Shown piece by piece: positions 27,019 through 35,517 of a stretch of 64,000 bases of DNA. Positions within the stretch are counted from its first letter, which is position 1, and each line of letters opens with the position of its first letter. Made by a program: the position numbers and the translations under genes. Source of the DNA: Syntrophus gentianae (lineage in GTDB: Bacteria; Desulfobacterota; Syntrophia; Syntrophales; Syntrophaceae); the NCBI RefSeq assembly GCF_900109885.1, contig NZ_FOBS01000001.1, positions 124,001-188,000 of the forward strand. The letters are read 5' to 3'. The notes below the pieces were generated by a model, which saw only the letters and a program-made list of their open reading frames with translations, did not search any database and was not told the origin of the DNA.

Positions 27019-28291
27019 GATCGGCGTGACGCCGGGCCGCGCCGGCATTGGCGGCAATGGCCAATCTGCCCTGCTCGCCCCGTCGCCTCAGCATCTCGGG
27101 ATCGGCCAGCAGCGAGAGCATTCTTTCCCGCAATTCCTCTTCGTCAGCCACGGAGATACCGGCTCCCGCCTCTTCCAGGAGCGCCTTTTCTCCTTCAAAA
27201 TCCTCCATGGACGGTCCGTAAAAGACAACCTTTCCCCAAGCAGCAGCCTCCAGGATATTCTGCCCTCCCCGAGGCACCAGACTTCCCCCGCAATACACGA
27301 TTGTCGCCAGACTGTACACTTTGAACAATTCCCCGATGACATCCACGAGAACAATGCGCTCCCCCACCCGCTTCCGTCCGCCATCTATCTCCGATACCCG
27401 GATGACATCCTGGAAACCCGCCTGCCGGACCAGTTCCGCCACCGCCGAACCCCGCTCGATATGCCGCGGCACCAGGATCAGCTTGAATTCCGGATCGAAC
27501 TCCAGAAGGCGCCGGTAAACGGAAAGACAGACGGCTTCCTCTCCTTCATGGGTGCTCCCTGCCACAAAGACGGGACTGCCGGGACGGATATCCAGTTTCC
27601 GGGCGATTTCCTCCTGCAGGGGGGCAGAAGTCCGTGAGGCCAGACTGTCGTATTTGGTGTTGCCGAGGACCTGGACCTTCTCCGGCAACGCTCCCAAGGC
27701 AAGAACCCTTCGGGCATCGGTTTCCGAAATCATGCCCAGACCGTCAAGGCCTGCCAGCAAGCCTTTCCAGAAAAACCGTGTCCGACCGTACCGGCGGAAC
27801 GAACGGGGAGAGATGCGGCCATTGACCAGAACGACCCTTATCCCCCTTTTCCGGCATTGCGAGAGGAAATTCGGCCAGAGCTCCGTTTCCGTGGGGACGA
27901 AGATGTCCGGTTGCACCCGTTTCAACATCCCGGCCACGACAAAGGGCAGATCGAGGGGATAGTAGATTAGTTCCGTAGCCTGCGAAATCAGTCGCCCGGC
28001 CATTTCCTGACCTGTTTCCGTACTCGTTGAAAGGACAATGCAGGCTCCGGGATATCTTGACCTCAGTTCGGCCACGACGGGAGCGGCCGCGGTCACCTCG
28101 CCCACGGAAACGGCATGGACCCAGATGCGCGGACTTCCCTGGAGGCAGGAGAAGACATTTTCATCGGCGTAATAACCCAGTTTGGGACCAAGGCTCTTCC
28201 GGTATTTCCCCGTTACGAACATCCGGACGGCATAATAGGGAAGACCGATCAGGGCGGCCAGAGGCAGTAACAGATTGTAGAGATACATCAT
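26990..28291 (-). CDS. waaA: 3-deoxy-D-manno-octulosonic acid (Kdo) transferase
   Basis: WaaA/KdtA adds Kdo from CMP-Kdo to lipid IVA at the inner face of the cytoplasmic membrane. A membrane anchor (LYNLLLPLAALIGLPYY) starts the protein and is followed by IWVHAVSVGEV with the conserved catalytic region, then LSTSTETGQEM, FVPTETELWPNFL and VLVNGRIS, all typical of the GT-B N-terminal domain. The C-terminal half contains VAGSTHEGEE and GGSLVPRGGQNILEAAAWG. I start it at ATG 28291, where GGAG lies about 8 bp upstream, giving 433 residues; the open frame continues to 28384 but that part is basic and atypical. Its end overlaps hflX convergently. Confidence 0.93.
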   Translation of the reverse strand: MMYLYNLLLPLAALIGLPYYAVRMFVTGKYRKSLGPKLGYYADENVFSCLQGSPRIWVHAVSVGEVTAAAPVVAELRSRYPGACIVLSTSTETGQEMAGRLISQATELIYYPLDLPFVVAGMLKRVQPDIFVPTETELWPNFLSQCRKRGIRVVLVNGRISPRSFRRYGRTRFFWKGLLAGLDGLGMISETDARRVLALGALPEKVQVLGNTKYDSLASRTSAPLQEEIARKLDIRPGSPVFVAGSTHEGEEAVCLSVYRRLLEFDPEFKLILVPRHIERGSAVAELVRQAGFQDVIRVSEIDGGRKRVGERIVLVDVIGELFKVYSLATIVYCGGSLVPRGGQNILEAAAWGKVVFYGPSMEDFEGEKALLEEAGAGISVADEEELRERMLSLLADPEMLRRRGEQGRLAIAANAGAARRHADLIGDSLEGR

Positions 28292-28491
28292 GGATTCGAC
28301 TCCGTTTCTTCCCTTCCTGCTGAAATTAGGACTTTGATCCTCAATGCGGATCTCCAGGGCCCTTTTCCTTCGCCGCCGAAGCATTTCCCCCGGCCATCTT
28401 CCCTGAATTCCGGCTTTTCCCTTGACGGTCCCGTTGAGATGTTGTAACGGTTTTACCCCAACAAATCTCAGGAATACGGTATTACTTTTTT

Positions 28492-29175
28492 ATGAAAAAA
28501 ATTGCCCCTTCAATCCTCTCCGCCGATTTCAGCCGACTGGGCGAAGAAATCGCCGCCGTGGAGGCCGCCGGCGCGGACTGGATTCATATCGATGTAATGG
28601 ACGGCCGTTTTGTACCCAACCTCACGATTGGACCACCGGTGATCCGATCGCTGCGGAAGATCACCCGTCTTCCCTTTGACGTCCATCTGATGATCGAAAA
28701 ACCGGAAGCGCACCTGGACGCCTTTATCGATGCCGGCTCCGACCTCCTGACGGTTCACCTGGAAGCGGCAAATCACCTGCACCGCACAATTACCCATATC
28801 AAGGAGCGGGGCATCCAGGCCGGCGTCTCGGTCAATCCGGCAACGCCGCTGGCCCTTCTGGAAGAAATCCTTCCTGATATGGATCTGCTCCTGATCATGA
28901 CCGTCAACCCCGGGTTCGGTGGACAGCATTTTATTCCCACGATGCTGTCCAAAATCCGCAAGGCCAAGGCCATGATTTCAGAACTTGCCCCCCACGTTCT
29001 GATTGAAGTGGATGGAGGGGTCAATCTGGATAATCTTTCAACCGTTGCTCAAGCCGGTGCGGATGTTCTTGTCGCGGGATCAGCCGTTTTTTCCAGTGGA
29101 GATTATGGCCACACCCTTGCCGCCATGCATTCCCTGCTGAAAAGCCTCCCGCATCCTTCATCCCCAACCGCCTGA
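28492..29175 (+). CDS. rpe: Ribulose-phosphate 3-epimerase
   Basis: Rpe interconverts ribulose 5-phosphate and xylulose 5-phosphate in the pentose phosphate pathway. The 227-residue TIM barrel has all family signatures: APSILSADFSRLGEE at the start, HIDVMDGRFVPNLT with metal ligands, FDVHLMIEKPE, MTVNPGFGGQHFI, and EVDGGVNLDN near the C terminus, with VAGSAVF at the phosphate site. It is divergent from waaA and probably co-transcribed with the NYN-domain gene 43 bp downstream. Confidence 0.96.
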   Translation: MKKIAPSILSADFSRLGEEIAAVEAAGADWIHIDVMDGRFVPNLTIGPPVIRSLRKITRLPFDVHLMIEKPEAHLDAFIDAGSDLLTVHLEAANHLHRTITHIKERGIQAGVSVNPATPLALLEEILPDMDLLLIMTVNPGFGGQHFIPTMLSKIRKAKAMISELAPHVLIEVDGGVNLDNLSTVAQAGADVLVAGSAVFSSGDYGHTLAAMHSLLKSLPHPSSPTA

Positions 29176-29218
29176 ACTTTCCCCGGAAGCAGGAAATTCC
29201 GTTCGTCTTTCTTTTGCC

Positions 29219-29761
29219 ATGCACATTATCATTGACGGCTATAATCTGATCCGACAAAGTGAAAGCCTCCGCCATGTTGAAAAACAGAGTCTGGAAGCCG
29301 GAAGGCAGGCATTGCTTCAGGCGGTCTCCTTATACCGGCAGCAGAAGGGCCATCGAATATCGGTCGTATTTGACGGCTGGGAAAGCGGCTCCCCCTTCGA
29401 AGAGCGGGATCGCCAGGGAGGAATAACGGTGATTTACTCCCGCAGGGGAGAAAAGGCCGATGAGGTCATTAAGCGCATGGTTCTGCAAAAGGGAGAAGAA
29501 ACCATTGTCGTGACTTCGGATCGCGATGTCGCCGGGTTCGCCCTTCGGAGGGGCGCAACCGCCCTATCCTCGCTGGACTTTGAAGCCGTGATTTCCCGGA
29601 CGACCGTTTCCGCAGCTCCCTCTTCCGGCGCCGACGGTCCTCCTCCTGAAAAAGCGGAAGAAGAGGATTCCCGAAAATACGGAGGTACCCGCAAAAAGGG
29701 ACCCGCCCATCGGCTGTCCCGCCGCGAAAAGGCAGCCATGGCCCGTTTCAAAAAGCTATAA
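29219..29761 (+). CDS. YacP-like NYN-domain (PIN-fold) nuclease
   Basis: The 180-residue protein matches the DUF901/YacP group of NYN domains, related to ribosome-dependent mRNA endonucleases such as Rae1. The motif order is IIIDGYNLIR (first catalytic Asp), VVFDGWESG, SRRGEKADEVIKRMV with acidic residues, and VVTSDRDVAGFA. The C-terminal 50 residues form a charged tail ending in SRREKAAMARFKKL. It probably acts in the cytoplasm on RNA. It follows rpe and converges on holA, 6 bp away. Confidence 0.82.
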   Translation: MHIIIDGYNLIRQSESLRHVEKQSLEAGRQALLQAVSLYRQQKGHRISVVFDGWESGSPFEERDRQGGITVIYSRRGEKADEVIKRMVLQKGEETIVVTSDRDVAGFALRRGATALSSLDFEAVISRTTVSAAPSSGADGPPPEKAEEEDSRKYGGTRKKGPAHRLSRREKAAMARFKKL

Positions 29762-29767
29762 CTCCCC

Positions 29768-31150
29768 TCAAGGCTGGCAGATATCCAGGAGAAATCTTTC
29801 CAGCATTCGATCGGGGTCCCTGGCCGTCGACTTCATGGCCAGATCCATCACCAGCAGATCCTCGAGATGACGCCTCAACCTTTTCTCTGAAAAATTCTCT
29901 GAATTTCTCAGTATATTGAAAACCACATAGGGATGCTGATCCGCCAGCTCAATGTGAACTTCCCCCCCCTGTCCACCCCAGGCCTTTACGGTTGGATAAA
30001 CCTGCTTCGAATACCGCCCGTAATCCATCCGGGGCGAATATCCCGTCAGCGCCCCCTGGTCTCGAAGCCATCTCGCATGCAGCAACAGCCGCATTTCCCG
30101 GACAAGCATGGCCAGAACGACCAGGGGATGGATTCCCTGATCTTTCAAGCTGCGCAGGACAGCAAGCCCCTTCTCCAGGTTCTTATCCCCAAGCGCCGCG
30201 GTCAGGTCGAAGAGTTTATCCTCTCGAGTCCGACTGACGACTTCCTCAACATCAGAGGCCTCGATGGTCTTCCGTTCTCCCGTATAGGTTACCAGCTTTT
30301 CCAGCGCCGCCATGGAAGTCCGTAGCTGAAACCCCGTTTTTCTGCCCAGGACATCCCATGCCCCGGAAGCCATTCCTTTTCCCTTCTCCGCGAGAAAAGT
30401 TCTGGCGGAATCCATCAAAGTGTTTTTTTGCCGGGTTTCTCCTTTCTCAACTTGAAAGGTCAGTACCTTGCCCAGTTCGTTGATCGCCTTGAACAGCTTT
30501 TTCCGCTTGTCCACGGTTTCTGCCGTCAAAAGGAGGACATTGCCCTCCGGAAGGCCGCTTCGCAAAATGTTTTCCAGAAAATCCGCTTCACTGACTGCAG
30601 AACTTTTGCCACTCAGCCCGAGGCCGATACAAATCTCGATCACCCGGGGCAGCCATTTGATCCGGTCCTCTCCCGAGTCTCCCTCTACAGCCTGCTGCCA
30701 GTCCTGATTGGAAATGCTTTTCCAGCCGTCCTCGCGGAAATCATCAAGGTTCCATCCGGCAATCCCCAAAAAAGTCATAAAGTTTTTTGCGGCCTGCTGC
30801 GGCTGGGCATTCATCTGTTCACGAATCCGCTTGACCAGGTCATTGAGCGTTTTACGGGAGTGAAAGAGACGTGTCCTGCGGACCGCAACGATCTTTCTTC
30901 CGGGAAGCAAGGGTAAGGTCAGAAGGTTTTTCCCGATCTGCTCCGGGTCTTCGTCCTCACCGTCCACAATAAAGAGATTCAAAGCCTGATCTTCAGGAGG
31001 GAGCAGTAAGTCAACGATCTTCGAAAAGGCGTCGCGAATTTCGTATTCCGCATCGCCATAAAGCAGATAACAGGGAGCCGGCCGCCCCTTCCGGAGGTCA
31101 GCAAGCACTCTGCCCAACGAGTTACCGGATTCTTCCGTTCGGATGCTCAT
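29768..31150 (-). CDS. holA: DNA polymerase III delta subunit
   Basis: HolA is the clamp-loader subunit that opens the beta sliding clamp. The N-terminal part contains YLLYGDAEYEIRDAF and later LPLLPGRKIVAVRRTRLF, matching the family's modified AAA+ opening. The C-terminal part includes VEEVVSRTREDKLFDLTAALGD and VLAMLVREMRLLLHARWL, the usual helical collar. At 460 residues it is about 100 longer than typical delta subunits, with extra sequence near residues 100-190 between the first and second domains. It lies 24 bp after the LOG-family gene on the same strand. Confidence 0.87.
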   Translation of the reverse strand: MSIRTEESGNSLGRVLADLRKGRPAPCYLLYGDAEYEIRDAFSKIVDLLLPPEDQALNLFIVDGEDEDPEQIGKNLLTLPLLPGRKIVAVRRTRLFHSRKTLNDLVKRIREQMNAQPQQAAKNFMTFLGIAGWNLDDFREDGWKSISNQDWQQAVEGDSGEDRIKWLPRVIEICIGLGLSGKSSAVSEADFLENILRSGLPEGNVLLLTAETVDKRKKLFKAINELGKVLTFQVEKGETRQKNTLMDSARTFLAEKGKGMASGAWDVLGRKTGFQLRTSMAALEKLVTYTGERKTIEASDVEEVVSRTREDKLFDLTAALGDKNLEKGLAVLRSLKDQGIHPLVVLAMLVREMRLLLHARWLRDQGALTGYSPRMDYGRYSKQVYPTVKAWGGQGGEVHIELADQHPYVVFNILRNSENFSEKRLRRHLEDLLVMDLAMKSTARDPDRMLERFLLDICQP

Positions 31151-31174
31151 GACGCCAAGGAAGGGATGAAGAGA

Positions 31175-31828
31175 TTAAAGAATGATAAAACGCTGGATAT
31201 AGCGAACGGCATCATCGGGATCATCGGTAATCCTGATGAGGTCAAGATCTTCAGGCAGGATTTTATTCTCTTTCAGCATGGTGTCGCTCAGCCATTCCAT
31301 CAAGCCTTTCCAGTAGGCACTTCCCAGCAGGACAACGGGGAAACTTTTGATACGTCGAGTCTGAATGAGGGTCAGGGCCTCGAAGAGTTCGTCCAATGTG
31401 CCATATCCTCCGGGGAAAATCACGTAGGCCACGGCATATTTTACGAACATCACCTTGCGGATGAAAAAGTATTTGTAATCAATACTGACATTCGCATAGG
31501 GATTCGGTTTCTGCTCGAAAGGCAAACGGATATTCATCCCCACGGATTTACCGCCGCCCTCCGCTGCTCCTTTGTTGGCGGCCTCCATCACACCGGGCCC
31601 GCCACCCGTAATCACGCTGAACCCTTTCTCCGCAAGGCGCCGAGACAGATATTCCGCCTGTTGATAGCAGGAATCTCCCGGTTTCACCCGCGCAGAGCCA
31701 AAAATACTGACGGCGTTCCCCAATGTGGAAAGTTCTTCGATGCTCTCCACAAATTCGGCCATAATACGAAATATGCGCCACGATTCCTCAATCGAAAGAG
31801 CATCCACAAGATACTGTTTCTCTACCAT
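31175..31828 (-). CDS. LOG family protein (TIGR00730; cytokinin-activating-type phosphoribohydrolase)
   Basis: The protein shows the two signatures of the Rossmann-fold LOG family, often misnamed lysine decarboxylase: VITGGGPGVMEAANKGA and FPGGYGTLDELFEAL. Characterised members hydrolyse nucleoside 5'-monophosphates to free base and ribose 5-phosphate; the natural substrate in this organism is unknown. I start at ATG 31828, with GGAG about 10 bp upstream, giving 217 residues; an open frame extends to 31879 without a better start. It is the gene between rpsU and holA on the same strand. Confidence 0.82.
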   Translation of the reverse strand: MVEKQYLVDALSIEESWRIFRIMAEFVESIEELSTLGNAVSIFGSARVKPGDSCYQQAEYLSRRLAEKGFSVITGGGPGVMEAANKGAAEGGGKSVGMNIRLPFEQKPNPYANVSIDYKYFFIRKVMFVKYAVAYVIFPGGYGTLDELFEALTLIQTRRIKSFPVVLLGSAYWKGLMEWLSDTMLKENKILPEDLDLIRITDDPDDAVRYIQRFIIL

Positions 31829-32019
31829 GGGGACAGACTCCAAACCAAGCCGGGATACCGTTCTCGTGCCGGGCGGCAATAACGATCACAAAGGGTGGAA
31901 TTGCTTTGCCCGATGGAAATCCGGAATAAACTCATTCCGCCTTCCTCTCTAAATAAAAACACAAAGGGAATCCCCGTTTTCATCAGTCGATAACATATCA
32001 GGCCGATTGATGGATTTCG

Positions 32020-32211
32020 CTATGCGCCTCTTCTTCTTTGAACCTTTGCAAAACGACGCCGCGCTTCAATGGCTTTTCTCTTACGTTTGACCGATGGTTT
32101 TTCATAAGCCCTTCGGACTTTCAACTCCTTGAACAGCCCACTTTTGGAAAGCTTGTTTTTCAAAATCTTCAAAGCCTTTTCCACGTCGTTGTCAAACACT
32201 TTGACTTCCAA
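32020..32211 (-). CDS. rpsU: 30S ribosomal protein S21
   Basis: The 63-residue basic protein matches S21: EVKVFDNDVEKALKILKNK at the N terminus, LKVRRAYEKPSVKRKRK in the middle and a basic tail (ARRRFAKVQRRRGA). S21 helps mRNA binding on the 30S subunit. The start is TTG at 32211, since AAGGAG is 7 bp upstream; the nearby ATG is out of frame. It is preceded by a 543-bp noncoding region, so it likely has its own promoter and leader. Confidence 0.93.
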   Translation of the reverse strand: MEVKVFDNDVEKALKILKNKLSKSGLFKELKVRRAYEKPSVKRKRKAIEARRRFAKVQRRRGA

Positions 32212-32754
32212 ATCATATCTCCTTTTTCTAATTTATGAATTTTCTTAAATATTACCGGGAAAACAGAAGACGCTTATCTTATTGTCCTTCAGCTTCGGGT
32301 CGATGGGCAGAACCTGAAATCACATAAGACTTTTAAGGATGAAAGGCGTATTCACGACATCTATGGAAAAAGCAGATCACCTATTTACATTGGCAAAATA
32401 GCTTACCAAATCAAACGCCCCGTTAACTTACCCTTCGTCTCCGTTATATAAAAAAAGGGCAGTACGGTTCATGATTTCTCACGCCGTAAACCACCCTTTG
32501 CTTTTACCAATATGGTTTTACCACACTCCTTACCGGGCAATCCTGCCTTTATCGAATATTAAAATCCTTCATGATCTTATTTAATTTTCTTCGTTTAACC
32601 GCCTGTTGACCTTAATCTGAAGTCGATCTGAATCTAAACGGACCCAACAGGATCGAGTGAATCGGAAAGCAGACAAGCTTTATAAGCAATATTACTTAAA
32701 ATTGCAACCTAAAAAATTTACGGTATCTGAAAAAAAAACATCGGTACTGGAAAA
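32212..32754. other. AT-rich intergenic region between gcvH-like and rpsU genes
   Basis: I see no gene in this 543-bp stretch. It is clearly richer in A and T than its surroundings. No perfect terminator or tRNA-like fold was found by eye. The only local repeat noted is GGTAAAA twice within 25 bases on the minus strand near 32500. It should contain the promoter of the leftward rpsU gene, but no convincing -35/-10 pair stands out. Confidence 0.5.
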
Positions 32755-33147
32755 TCATTCCTCTTCCTGAGCGATGTAATCCTGATAATCCCTGATCTCC
32801 AAAAGATCGTCCAGCTCATCCGAATCTTTCATCTCAATCACCACAATCCACCCTGCATCGTAGGGATCACTGTTCAAGATCGTCACGTCATCGATGATAT
32901 CTTCATTGACGTTGACGATTTCTCCCGACAGAGGCGACACCAGTTCAAACACGTCATTCGATGACTCAATCGTCCCGAAAGGTTCGTCTCTCTCAACAAA
33001 TACGTCCACTTTGGGTAAATCTACCTCATCCACGTCCCCGAGCTTTTCCAGGGCATACTCCGTAATGCCCAGCGTAGCCATATTACCGTCAACAGCTACC
33101 CAAATGTGTTCACGACTATAAAGAAGATCATCCGGAAATAATTTCAT
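32755..33147 (-). CDS. GcvH-like protein lacking the lipoyl-lysine
   Basis: The 130-residue protein aligns throughout with glycine cleavage H protein: YSREHIWVAVDGNMATLGIT, LGDVDEVDLPKVDVFVERDE, SPLSGEIVNVNEDI and NSDPYDAGWIVVIEM. In GcvH the lipoylated lysine sits in the hairpin ESVKA. Here that segment reads GTIESSNDVFELVSP, so Asn replaces Lys, and no other Lys is near. It cannot carry lipoate at the normal site, so it is unlikely to shuttle methylamine groups as a normal H protein. The C terminus is very acidic. No gcvT, gcvP or lipoate ligase gene is nearby; it lies 24 bp after an M24 peptidase gene on the same strand. Role unknown. Confidence 0.85.
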   Translation of the reverse strand: MKLFPDDLLYSREHIWVAVDGNMATLGITEYALEKLGDVDEVDLPKVDVFVERDEPFGTIESSNDVFELVSPLSGEIVNVNEDIIDDVTILNSDPYDAGWIVVIEMKDSDELDDLLEIRDYQDYIAQEEE

Positions 33148-33171
33148 AAATCAACATCCTGTTTTTTTAAT

Positions 33172-34260
33172 TTATAGGATAATGAAATCCTTTGGCATTT
33201 TTGTCAGTATGTCCGCTCCGTTCTCGTGCACCAGGACGGTATCCTCAATCCGAATTCCCCACTGGCCGGGGAGATAAACCCCTGGTTCGATGGTCACAAC
33301 CATGCCTTCGACGAGAATGGTGTCCGAATTCCTTGATATCCTCGGCGCCTCATGAACCTCCAATCCAACGCCGTGACCCGTCCCATGAGTAAAATAGCCA
33401 TCCAGGCCATATTTTGCTAAACAGCTTCTTGCAATCTGATCGATCCGGCTGCAGGGCACACCGGGTCGAATCGCTTCCAAGGCCTGATCATGAGATTCCT
33501 TCACTCTGGCATATATTTCCCGTTTCCTGTCATCCGCAGATCCCAGGCAGAAGGTGCAGGTTTCATCAGAACAATATCCTTCACTGACGACGCCATAGTC
33601 TACAACAATCAGATCGCCATATTCCAGAATTTTCCGACCGGGTTTTGCATGGGGCAACGCGGCATTTGCTCCTGAGGCCACAATTGTTTCAAAGGCCATT
33701 CTTTCCGCTCCGGCCCTCTTCGCCCCGAAATCAATCTCCAGGGCAAGGTCCCTCTCCGAAATACCCGGACGGATCGTTCGAGCTACGGCTTCCAGCACCC
33801 CTCCGGCCAGTTCCGCGGCACGGCGAATGCAGGAAACTTCATCATCATCCTTAACCGCTCGAAGATTATTCAACTCTTCCGACAGGGGTTTCAATCTTTC
33901 TTCTCGAAGTCGATCCGCCAACTTCTGATAGAACTCATAACTGACCGCAGAGGCTTCAAAACCGATCCTGTCCCCATCCTTCGGTTCAAGAACAGCTTCA
34001 ATACCGTCCACCTTGTCCTGATAGTGATAAAGATCCGTGTCTTGCGCTTCTTCCTGAGCCTGTGTCACATATCGCCCATCCACAAGCAATATGGCGGTTG
34101 GCGGTCGAATAACCAAGACCCCGTCGCTTCCGGAAAATCCGGTCAAATAGCGGATATTATTCAGATCAAAAAGGATAAGGGCTTGAATTTCACCTTGAAA
34201 GAAGCTTGAAGAGCACAGTCGAGACAATCGGGTTTGATAAGCCGTCCGTTCAAAAGGCAT
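33172..34260 (-). CDS. M24-family Xaa-Pro aminopeptidase
   Basis: The 362-residue protein is a creatinase-like metallopeptidase. An N-terminal creatinase domain contains NNIRYLTGFSGSDGVL. The catalytic domain holds all five metal ligands of the family: Asp in IVVDYGVV and in GYCSDETCTF, His in THGTGHGVGLEVHE, Glu in VVTIEPGVYLPGQWG and in GIRIEDTVLV. It removes N-terminal residues preceding proline and acts in the cytoplasm. Its start overlaps the end of the TPR gene by 11 bp, so the two are probably translationally coupled. In many deltaproteobacteria a pepP/pepQ gene lies near efp; no efp is present here. Confidence 0.93.
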   Translation of the reverse strand: MPFERTAYQTRLSRLCSSSFFQGEIQALILFDLNNIRYLTGFSGSDGVLVIRPPTAILLVDGRYVTQAQEEAQDTDLYHYQDKVDGIEAVLEPKDGDRIGFEASAVSYEFYQKLADRLREERLKPLSEELNNLRAVKDDDEVSCIRRAAELAGGVLEAVARTIRPGISERDLALEIDFGAKRAGAERMAFETIVASGANAALPHAKPGRKILEYGDLIVVDYGVVSEGYCSDETCTFCLGSADDRKREIYARVKESHDQALEAIRPGVPCSRIDQIARSCLAKYGLDGYFTHGTGHGVGLEVHEAPRISRNSDTILVEGMVVTIEPGVYLPGQWGIRIEDTVLVHENGADILTKMPKDFIIL

Positions 34261-34921
34261 AACGTCTTCTTCTCTGGAGAGAAATCAACCAGCGGTTCAG
34301 CCTTTGAATCACTTTCTCCCGCTGCCGAATTTGAATGGCCTTTTTTTCTAAAGCGCTCTTTGAGGCCAGAACATCCCTCAGCTTTTCCTGAATGACTGAA
34401 TCATCAGGGGCTTTTATCAACATCTGTTTCAGAAGAGCTTCCGCCGCATCCAGGTGCCCCTGCCGGATATACAGGTCAACCATGGTCAAGGTTTGCAGGC
34501 TGGTCGCTATGGGAGGTTCAGGAGCCTTAACGGCCCGGAATTCCTGGATCACCCCCCCTTGTTCTTCCTCAAGAATCCGTAATTTACCGCATACATCCCG
34601 GGAAAGATCAGAATCGGGGTTCAGCACCATGAACCGGCGATAAAATTTAACCGCTTCCTGGTTTAACCCACCCTTGAAACAGATATCCCCCATGCAGGCA
34701 AAGACGCGTGAAAGCCCCAATACCACCATCTCTACATCCTCAACCAAAGAGGTGGCTTCTTCAAGCTTCCCCAACCTCATACAGGCATGGCATTGAATAA
34801 TGAGTGCGTCAATGTCTCCGGGATTTTGGTCAAGCCATTGTTTCGCCGCCCGCAAGGCACTTTCATAAGCGCCTTGATCCAGCAGGGTTTGGGCTTCGGA
34901 AAGAAAAGATGCTCTATCCAT
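34250..34921 (-). CDS. TPR-repeat protein
   Basis: This 223-residue protein is mainly helical. Regular tetratricopeptide-like pairs occur at residues 5-140, for example LLDQGAYESALRAAKQWLDQNPGD and a following GKLEEATSLVEDV, then LNQEAVKFYRRFMVLNPDS. A later repeat reads GHLDAAEALLKQMLIKAPDD. The C terminus is a basic helix ending in LQRRRRYAF. There is no signal peptide. Such proteins act as scaffolds; its partner is unknown, though position just after the type IV pilus genes makes a pilus-related role possible. It overlaps the peptidase gene by 11 bp. Confidence 0.72.
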   Translation of the reverse strand: MDRASFLSEAQTLLDQGAYESALRAAKQWLDQNPGDIDALIIQCHACMRLGKLEEATSLVEDVEMVVLGLSRVFACMGDICFKGGLNQEAVKFYRRFMVLNPDSDLSRDVCGKLRILEEEQGGVIQEFRAVKAPEPPIATSLQTLTMVDLYIRQGHLDAAEALLKQMLIKAPDDSVIQEKLRDVLASKSALEKKAIQIRQREKVIQRLNRWLISLQRRRRYAF

Positions 34922-35052
34922 ATGGAAATATTACCGTATTTAGCTATTTGACGATACGAGGTGTATGATTCGACTTGAACAAGTCTACCTACAATGCTGG
35001 AGGAGCTATCACAGCCTGGATGGCATGTCAAGGTTGATCCAAGGAAGTGAAA

Positions 35053-35517
35053 TTACTTGCCCCGTTTGCCTTGAACGATTTTCGTCAAAATACCGCCCTC
35101 AAAGGAAAGACTGTAAACGAAATCATTGGGGCCTCTATTGTAATACCAGGTTTCCGTCACCTGTTCTTTGTACTCAGTCCTTTGGGCCGTTTGTGTCCTT
35201 TTTCTTGAATGACTCTCGTCATTCGAAATCCCTTTTGAACTCTTTGCGCTTTTCCGAGTGCTTGTCCTCGCTTTCCCTCTGACTCCAGTCGCATGACGGT
35301 AGGTGGGTTCTCCGCAGCGTAACATCACATCCGCCATACCGTCTCCCAGGGATACAAGGTCATTTTCACACCTGAACGTTTCAGATCCGTGCCTGGCAAT
35401 CTCGCCTGAGAATCCCGATTCAAGGGATACGCACATCCATAAAAAGGGCAGGGAAATCACAAAAATACTTTTCAGGATGCTGAAGAATTTATCATTGGTT
35501 GTTGAAAACACTTGCAT
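35053..35517 (-). CDS. DUF2845-family exported protein
   Basis: The 154-residue protein has an N-terminal hydrophobic segment (IFVISLPFLWMCVSL) consistent with a signal peptide or anchor, so it is likely periplasmic. The mature part has the DUF2845 pattern: DLVSLGDGMADVMLRCGEP, a central Lys/Thr/Ser-rich variable part, and ETWYYNRGPNDFVYSLSFEG. The fold resembles small outer-membrane assembly lipoproteins of the SmpA/BamE type, but function is unproven. Its start overlaps the pilQ stop by 26 bp, suggesting it belongs to the pil operon. Confidence 0.72.
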   Translation of the reverse strand: MQVFSTTNDKFFSILKSIFVISLPFLWMCVSLESGFSGEIARHGSETFRCENDLVSLGDGMADVMLRCGEPTYRHATGVRGKARTSTRKSAKSSKGISNDESHSRKRTQTAQRTEYKEQVTETWYYNRGPNDFVYSLSFEGGILTKIVQGKRGK

